This document shows, one piece after another, positions 58,011 through 64,000 of a stretch of DNA of 64,000 nucleotides. Both the position numbers and the translations under genes were made by a program. Where the stretch lies: NCBI RefSeq assembly GCF_030265065.1, contig NC_080401.1, positions 23,960,501 to 24,024,500 on the forward strand, read 5' to 3'. The DNA is from Corythoichthys intestinalis. Lineage: Eukaryota; Chordata; Actinopteri; Syngnathiformes; Syngnathidae. The notes below the pieces were generated by a model. It saw only the letters and a program-made list of their open reading frames with translations, had not been told where the DNA came from and searched no databases. Numbering within the stretch: the first letter of the stretch is position 1; the number at the start of each line of letters is the position of its first letter.

Positions 58011-59210
58011 TTCAATATTTTATTCAAAGTTGAACATAGAAGACTGCACAAGAGCTTAAAAACTGAGAAAATGCATAACTTTTAAGGGATAATATTTTTT
58101 CCAAATCTGGAAAAAGTTGGGACATGTATAGAGACTGGAAAAGTTCATTGCACATATTATAAACTGCTGAAAGACCAGTTACCACAAATTATATCCATTG
58201 GCAACTGACTGAGTATAATAATGCTTAGCTTCAAGATCCTGATGGAGCTACATAGAATCAATGCCATCATATTGTAATTGTAATATTCTATTATATGCCT
58301 GCATCCCCCAGCCATCTGATAGTTTAATGGTAATTAATTTTTCATGAGGGTAGCGTGTCACTAACAGCCTCAAGCTGGTGCACTTCTTCTGCCTGATGAT
58401 ATTTAAAGACACAGTTCATGACTTAAAGGAAATGTTAACCTTGTGCCTTCAGCTAAGTCAGTGCTTGACTTGACCATGGCGAAGTATCAAACAATGTTTT
58501 TTCTGAAGTCAAGCATGAGCAGTTTCTTTGAGTCAAGTGAATAATAGTACAAGTATCAGCTGGCACTTGATGAATTCATCCAGTGGTTCCAGGCTCCCAC
58601 TCAGACTGCCAGAGACTTGTTTTAAAAAATGCAGACAAAATAAAAATAAAAAAAAATCCCAGGAAAAATGTGAAAGTAGTTAAAGAACCTCTCTCAAAGC
58701 GTTCTGCACTACAATGGAGGAGACCTCCATCTACAGAGATCCCTTTCCAATCCGTGCTTTGACATTTGCGGTTTCAATTATTCACAGATTTTTGAGGTAC
58801 TGTATAAGGCTCCCTTGACATCTGTGCATTGTGTCATCTTCATTATCTTCATCAAAGTGCACATTAACTGTGGAAAAACGAGGGATCACTGTAATTATTC
58901 TGTTGGTCTATCTGCTCTCCAATCTATGTAGAGCTGTTTCAAACCCTAAAATGCACAACAAAATCCAAGCAAACTGAGCTAGATTTTATGTTTTAAAAGT
59001 ATGTAGAAAGATCATAAACTGGTGTCTACAGTATATTTCTAATCTCTTATAATAGCAAGGGAAATATACGTACATTAAAAAAATCTAGCTACTGGTAAAA
59101 TCTCTCTTATGGAGTTTCATTAAATGTTTCATTGTCCTCCAGAAATGACCTATAATAAGCAACACAAGGAGAATTTAATGTCTTTTGCTGTATGTACATT
59201 CTTCTTGTAT
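58011..59210. other. No gene recognised
   Basis: AT-rich non-coding sequence with no bounded repeat or supported exon. Confidence 0.35.
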
Positions 59211-59212
59211 CA

Positions 59213-59325
59213 GTCATTCATCCATTTTCTGTGCCACTGATACTCACAAGGTTCACAGAGGTGCTGGAGCCTATCCCAGTTAAAGTAGACAGGGTACACC
59301 CTGAACCGGTTACCAGCCAATCACT
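59213..59325 (-). repeat. SINE 3' fragment, minus strand
   Basis: GGTGCTGGAGCCTATCCCAG and the CCATTTTCTGTGCC end are the inverse of the SINE body at 45117 (GGGATAGGCTCCAGCACC). The head is missing. Confidence 0.7.
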
Positions 59326-59713
59326 TCTTGTATTATATGAGATAATTTTCCTCATTTGAACTTTCACAAAAATGCTTTTGTTCTTTTTTTTTTTCCCCGT
59401 ACAAGAATTAGTCATTGTTCTTAATCAAATCGACTTGCCTGCTCTCTAATGATTAGGGCAAGGCAAGGCAAGGCACATTTATTTATATAGCACAATTCAA
59501 CAAAAGGCAATTCAAAGTGCTTTACATCACATGAAGATCATAAAAATCACATCTAAATCAATACAACGAAAAACCAAGACAAAAGATTGCATTTAATCAC
59601 AAATAGAATAAAAATAAATAAATACAAATAAAACAAAAATATAACAAAAACTACTACTAATAATAATAATTGAAATCAGCAATGGAGATAAGCACAAGAG
59701 GGATAGAGAGCAG

Positions 59714-61564
59714 TTATGGATATGCAGTGCTAAACAAAAGCGTTTTTAGCCCTGATTTAAAAGAGCTAACAGTTTGAGCATACTTCAGACGTTCAGGTAA
59801 CTTGTTCCAGAGGTGAGGAGCATAATAACTAAATGCTGCCTCACCCTGCTTGGTTCTTGTTCTTGGAATATGCAGAAGACCGGTTCTAGACGACCTTAGG
59901 GGTCTAGATGTCTTATAGGAATCTAACAAGTCAAGCATGTATTTTGGTCCAAGGCCATTAAGTGTTTTGTAGACGAGCAGTAGTATATTATAGTCTATCC
60001 TTTGACTCACTGGAAACCAGTGTAGCGATTTCAAAACCGGTGTAATGTGGTTCAGCTTCCTTGTATTTGTGAGGACTCTGGCTGTAGCATTCTGTACTAG
60101 CTGCAGCTTCCTGACTGATTTTTTATCAAGACCCGTAAATATACCGTTGCAATAGTCCAATCTGCTGAAAATGAATGCATGCATAAGTGTTTCCATGTCT
60201 TGTTGAGTCAGAAGCCCCTTAATTCTGGTTATATTTTTTAGGTGGTAATAAGCGGATTTAGTGACGTACTTTAGATGGCTATCAAATTTTAGGTCTGAGT
60301 CAATATTTACGCCAAGGTTTCTGACTTGATTTGTAGCTGTAAGTGACATTGTGCTAAGTTGCCTGCTTATCTTTGACCTTTCCTTTTTTGGCCCAAAAAT
60401 GATCACCTCTGTCTTCTTCACATTTAACTGGAGAAAATTCTGGCACATCCATTCATTGATTTGATGAATGCATTTACTCAGGGAGACTAAAGGACTATAA
60501 TCATGTGGGGACACAGAAATGTACAGTTGTGTGTCATCTGCATAGGCGTGATAGGAGATGTTATACTGTTCCATTATCTGAGCTAACGGAAGCATATAGA
60601 TGTTAAATAAGAGTGGTCCAAGAATTGACCCTTGAGGGACTCCACACGTGAATTTGGTTCGTTTTGACTGATAGTTTCCGATTGACACAAAGAAATCCCT
60701 ATCATGTAAATAGGATGTGAACCACTGAAGAATAGTGTCAGTTAGCCCTACCCACTGTTCCAATCTGCTGAGCAGTATGTTGTGATCAACCGTGTCAAAT
60801 GCAGCGCTGAGATCCAATTGTAACAGAACAGATTATTTGCCTGCATCGGTATTCCGACGAATATCATTTAGGACTTTGATAAGCACGGTCTCAGTGCTGT
60901 GTTGTGGTCGAAATCCAGACTGAAATGAGTTAAAAAGATTGTTTTGCATCATAAAAGTCTGGATCTGTTCAAACACAACCCTTTCGATAATTTTCCCCAG
61001 GAATGTCAGATTTGATATTGGCCTGTAATTGCTAATGGTTGAGGCATTATTAGGTTTTTTTGGGAGATGTTTTATTACTGCAGTTTTTAAAGTCTTTGGA
61101 AACTCTCCTGTTTGGAGAGAAGTATTTATAATCTGAAGTATGTCTGGGGCTATGCAATGAAAAACAGTTTTGAAAAAGTTTGAAGGAAGGATGTCAAGGC
61201 AGCATGTTGTGGGCTTTAATTTTGACACAATTTCTGTTAAAGTGGCATAGTCCAAGAGGCTAAACTGTCTAAGATTGACGTGGGGGACATTTTGGGAGGC
61301 ATTTGGTGTAACAATTGTTAATCTGGAGTTGCACACAGTCTGTCTAATCTTTAGTACTTTGTGTGTAAAGAATGCTGCGAAATCATTACAGGACACCTCA
61401 GATGCCAATTCCTGTGGTATTGATGCTTGTGGGTTTGTCAGTTTGTCAACAACAGAAAATAGTGTTCGAGTATTGTTGGTGTTTCTACTAATGATCTCTG
61501 AAAAATATGACTGTCTAGCATTTTTCACTTCCTGGTTGTATTTGTATCTCTTTGTAGATATCAT
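59714..61564 (-). pseudogene. LINE reverse transcriptase, broken by one stop
   Basis: Frame 60833-61564 covers the RT start: KPNNASTISNYRPISNLTFL, GKIIERVVFEQIQ, NLFNSFQSGFRPQHSTETVL. A TAA at 60833-60835 follows NTDAGK. The same frame continues with LDLSAAFDTVDHNILLSRLE, CGVPQGSILGPLLFNIYMLP, the catalytic YADDTQLY and the C-terminal GLGPKYMLDLLDSYK...LWNKLPERLK. All key RT residues are present, so the damage is light. The family assignment (CR1/L2) is from these motifs and the 3' end. Confidence 0.9.
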
Positions 61565-62690
61565 AAAAAACTAGGAGTTTGTTTTTTCGCCATCTGCGTT
61601 CTGCTCGTCTACAATCTTGCTTTTGTTTTAAAGCTAGTGTGGCATTTCTCCAGGGTGACCTCTTCTTTCTTGACAAAGTTTTTGTCTTAACCGGGGCAAT
61701 AGTGTCAATTACAGTCATCACACTGGAACTGAAACTATTTACAAGTTCTTCCACTGGAGCTGTTGTAGGGGTTAATGGTGAGGCATAGGCCTGTGTGAAT
61801 AACGCACAAGTGTTATCACTTATGTAATGCTTCCTAATCACCTCTGTTTCCCTTTTCAGAGGATGGACAGGGGTGGTCATTTTAAACATAATGCAGTAGT
61901 GATCAGACAGAGCAACATCATTCACTGTGACCTCAGAGATGTTAAGACCTTTGGATATTATTAAGTCCAGTATGTGCCCTCTGTTATGTGTTGGAACTGT
62001 GACATGCTGAGATAAACCAAATGTATCCAAAATATTTAAAAGCTCTCTAGCACATCCTTCTTCAGGATTATCAACATGAATGTTAAAGTCACCCACTAAA
62101 ACAACACAATCAAAGTCCATGCAGACAGAAGACAGTATTTTGGTAAACTCATCAAAAAACATTGTGTTATACTTTGGTGGTCTGTAAATTGTTACCAAAG
62201 CAGCTCTGCAAGGGCTTTTTAGCTGAATGACAATATATTCAAAGGAATCAAACTGACCACAGGAAATATTCGTGCATTGAAAACTCTCCCTGATCAGACT
62301 GGCAACCCCACCTCCTTTCTTATGGGTTCTTGGCGCACTAAAGAAATTGAAGTTTGTGGGAGTTGCCTCAATCAGAACTGTAGAGCTATTATCTTGATCT
62401 AACCAAGTTTCTGTTAGGAACATCATGTCAAGGTTATTTTTGCTGATAAAATCATTAACTAAGTAAGATATGTCAGCTAAAGATCTGATATTTAGCAGAG
62501 CCAATTGCAGATTCCAGACTGGATTCACTGGTGAGTTTTGGGAATGACATACTATGCTTAACAGGTTGGCAGAGTTGATTGAACGTTTTTTATTTCTCGC
62601 CAATCTAGCCCTTTTTTTGTTGTTTATCACCACTGGGATTGTTGAGCATACAGACTGTACTCCATAGGGCCCCGGCTTTTGCTGGGACAA
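61515..62690 (-). CDS. LINE endonuclease region
   Basis: An apurinic/apyrimidinic-like endonuclease that nicks the target DNA: LALLNIRSLADISYLVNDFI, MFLTETWLD (catalytic Glu), VVLVGDFNIHVDNPEEG (Asp, Asn) and VALSDHYCIMF (the SDH motif) in order. The spacer with KKRSPWRNATLALK leads toward the RT. The frame leaves the main line after LLVFYDI through a frameshift. Confidence 0.88.
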   Translation of the reverse strand: MSQQKPGPYGVQSVCSTIPVVINNKKRARLARNKKRSINSANLLSIVCHSQNSPVNPVWNLQLALLNIRSLADISYLVNDFISKNNLDMMFLTETWLDQDNSSTVLIEATPTNFNFFSAPRTHKKGGGVASLIRESFQCTNISCGQFDSFEYIVIQLKSPCRAALVTIYRPPKYNTMFFDEFTKILSSVCMDFDCVVLVGDFNIHVDNPEEGCARELLNILDTFGLSQHVTVPTHNRGHILDLIISKGLNISEVTVNDVALSDHYCIMFKMTTPVHPLKRETEVIRKHYISDNTCALFTQAYASPLTPTTAPVEELVNSFSSSVMTVIDTIAPVKTKTLSRKKRSPWRNATLALKQKQDCRRAERRWRKNKLLVFYDIYKEIQIQPGSEKC

Positions 62691-63220
62691 AACAGTCTTT
62701 GTAATGTTGTCACAGCCTGGACCCAGTGCGTATCATATTGGTGTCGCCAACATGGCTTCCTCGATAGAAGGATAATACCGTGTAGTTCCAGAGTTGTAGT
62801 GCTTTGGCTTGCCCCGAGAGAATTCCAGGGGAGGCTGGTTGGTTTGTTGCCATCTTCCCCTGGCACCTGTCGGGTGAGACAGGTACAGGGTGGAAGCGAA
62901 GACATGAACTTCAGGAGATCAAGAGACTGGTTAACCTTGCTATTTAGATCCATGGAGTCCCGACCAGGTTGACTCATTATTCCATCCAAACTAAGTCGTC
63001 GACGGGATGGCTTCCGGGACTGTGGGGATTTAGGCCTTGATGAGGCCTTAGCCTGACTGAGTCGGCAGAGTGGTGGCGTCTTGGAGTGTGAGGATTTGGT
63101 GCTGGATGGGGCCTTAGCCTGGAGTCGGCGGCGTGGTGGCGTCTTGGAGTGTGAGGATTTGGGGCTGGATGGGGCCTTAGCCTGGAGTCGGCGGTGTGGT
63201 GGTGTCTTGGAGTGTGAGTG
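62627..63220 (-). CDS. LINE 5' frame with 21-residue tandem repeats
   Basis: Read from 63220 leftward, an open frame without an ATG encodes HSKTPPRRRLQAKAPSS-type units about 2.5 times. The 63-bp DNA period equals exactly 21 codons. It continues through SRRRLSLDGIMSQPGRDSMD to 62627. The basic, proline-rich repeats look like a nucleic-acid-binding N-terminal protein. The frame differs from the endonuclease frame, so it is a separate ORF1 or a frameshifted N-terminus. Confidence 0.55.
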   Translation of the reverse strand, partial: HSHSKTPPHRRLQAKAPSSPKSSHSKTPPRRRLQAKAPSSTKSSHSKTPPLCRLSQAKASSRPKSPQSRKPSRRRLSLDGIMSQPGRDSMDLNSKVNQSLDLLKFMSSLPPCTCLTRQVPGEDGNKPTSLPWNSLGASQSTTTLELHGIILLSRKPCWRHQYDTHWVQAVTTLQRLFCPSKSRGPMEYSLYAQQSQW

Positions 63221-63241
63221 TTGCCTGCTCTCTAATGATTA

Positions 63242-63884
63242 AGAACAACATTGAAACTATTCCCATAGAAAGATTGGAAAAGGTCGCTATGCTGTCATGT
63301 TTGCTGGGTTGCTGTAAGAAGGGTCCTAATGACTTACAGAATGTCGTTCATGACAGTGATTTTGTCTGATGTCAATAGCCACAATTCTGCTTAAGATCAC
63401 ATAATGTAAAATCAGCCTCCAGGCTTTTCAAGGAGACAATCAATTTCAAAGACGACAGAAAAAAAATCTCAATTCATTGGCTTTCTTTTTTTCATTGAGT
63501 GAAATAGACGTTCCTATTACAAAACAAATAGAAAACTTTTTGTCAAAGAAGTGAAGAACATTTGCATACTTATGAAAGGCCACCCAAGTTCTTTTTACTT
63601 AAGATAATGCTAATACCAGAGCAAAAAAAAAAAAAAAAAACAGTAGCTCTTCTCTTAGCAAGGCAAGAAAGAAGAAATACTTTTAAATAAACATAGCTGA
63701 ACATGTTTGTGACCCCTTTAATTACTGAGCTGTAATCTGCATGCGCTCTTTGTGCACTCGAGCATGGATGAGCAGCAATGAGTGGATGATGGAGGGGGTG
63801 GCGGAACGGATGTATGTATGACCTGAAAAAGATTGCAACTAATTGATTCGGATGTCCTGTCACAGAATTCATGACCCTAGCTCA
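63242..63884. other. No gene recognised
   Basis: AT-rich sequence right of the LINE with an A run near 63625. No supported exon. Confidence 0.35.
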
Positions 63885-64000
63885 GGGGTGGCAACCTTTT
63901 TGGGGCCACATTTGATTCTAAAATTTCAATGAGGGGCCAGTACAGCTATACTGGCGTTGTGTGTCGTGTGAGAACCTCATAGATGAAAACAGCACACATA
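63885..64000 (+). repeat. Start of a hAT-like element cut by the window end
   Basis: CAGGGGTGGCAACCTTTTTG followed by GGGGCCACATTTGATTC and GGGGCCAGTACAGC is a common left end of fish hAT repeats. The rest lies outside. Confidence 0.5.

Larger units (their letters stand above)
59456..63220 (-). mobile_element. CR1/L2-type LINE, 3.8 kb, with 21-bp target duplication
   Basis: The 3' end (left) has GGCAA repeats and TTTATTTATATAGCACAATT; endonuclease and reverse-transcriptase frames follow upstream. A perfect 21-bp repeat, from TTGCCTGCTC to TAATGATTA, lies at 59435-59455 and 63221-63241, so both ends of the insertion are fixed. The 5' end begins inside a coding tandem repeat, so it is probably 5'-truncated. 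Two lesions break the RT frame (a frameshift near 61550 and a stop at 60833). Confidence 0.93.

Noticed and set aside
59456-59500. GGCAA repeats as a separate microsatellite
   Set aside because: They form the 3' tail of the LINE and recur at 12764 in the same context.

Overview
This is a vertebrate nuclear window, most likely from a teleost (ray-finned) fish. The host genes are split by introns and are the fish counterparts of two genes that I recall as neighbours on human chromosome 19p13.11 (CRTC1 and KLHL26). The repeats are also fish-like: Tc1/mariner, hAT, pogo/Tigger-like, Harbinger-like and Kolobok-like DNA transposons, a CR1/L2-type LINE, tRNA-derived SINEs and small solo LTRs. There are no bacterial operons, CRISPR arrays or phage genes. 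The species cannot be told from the sequence.

Host genes. (1) crtc1, the CREB-regulated transcription coactivator, lies on the minus strand from its ATG at 22059 to its stop at 2930. I could place 14 coding exons whose splice phases all agree, giving 598 residues. Its third intron (18319-19960) has AT-AC borders with U12-type signals. (2) klhl26, a BTB-BACK-kelch protein, lies upstream of crtc1 on the same strand. Two coding exons (37812-37993 and 31826-33422) give 592 residues, and a possible non-coding first exon lies near 43007-43031. (3) A divergent plus-strand gene has an apparent 5'UTR exon ending at 50829 and a small second exon at 54167-54212. Its coding part lies mostly beyond the window, and I do not recognise it.

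Mobile DNA fills most of the rest, and many elements can be bounded to the base by target-site duplications. From left to right: a 1.2 kb hAT (3633-4864); a Tc1 MITE (5692-6014); a Tc1 with two mirrored ends (8227-9670); a hAT (11538-12145); a 2.3 kb element with 6-bp flanking repeats and a transposase exon (12399-14714); hATs at 14887-15483, 18861-19093 and 22654-22889; a Harbinger-like element holding a solo LTR (23206-24238); a Tc1 with an open 332-codon transposase (25103-26547); a palindromic Kolobok-like element with a THAP exon in each arm (26561-29262); a four-copy hAT family (29646, 38345, 41549, and a piece at 5879); a hAT broken up by two Tc1 elements (34364-37164); a layered nest at 38872-41322; a hAT holding a solo LTR and a 79-bp micro-MITE (46755-48601); SINEs; a pogo-like MITE (53294-53936); an unclassified element (54755-55860); and a 3.8 kb LINE with a perfect 21-bp target duplication (59456-63220).

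How the genes relate: crtc1 encodes a calcium/cAMP-responsive CREB coactivator, and klhl26 encodes a probable Cul3 ubiquitin-ligase adaptor. They share order and orientation with their human counterparts, but nothing in the sequence shows joint regulation. The strongest items for a second look are the AT-AC intron, the two independently mirrored Tc1 elements, the THAP palindrome and the 6-bp-repeat element. I did not find a clearly new biological system.
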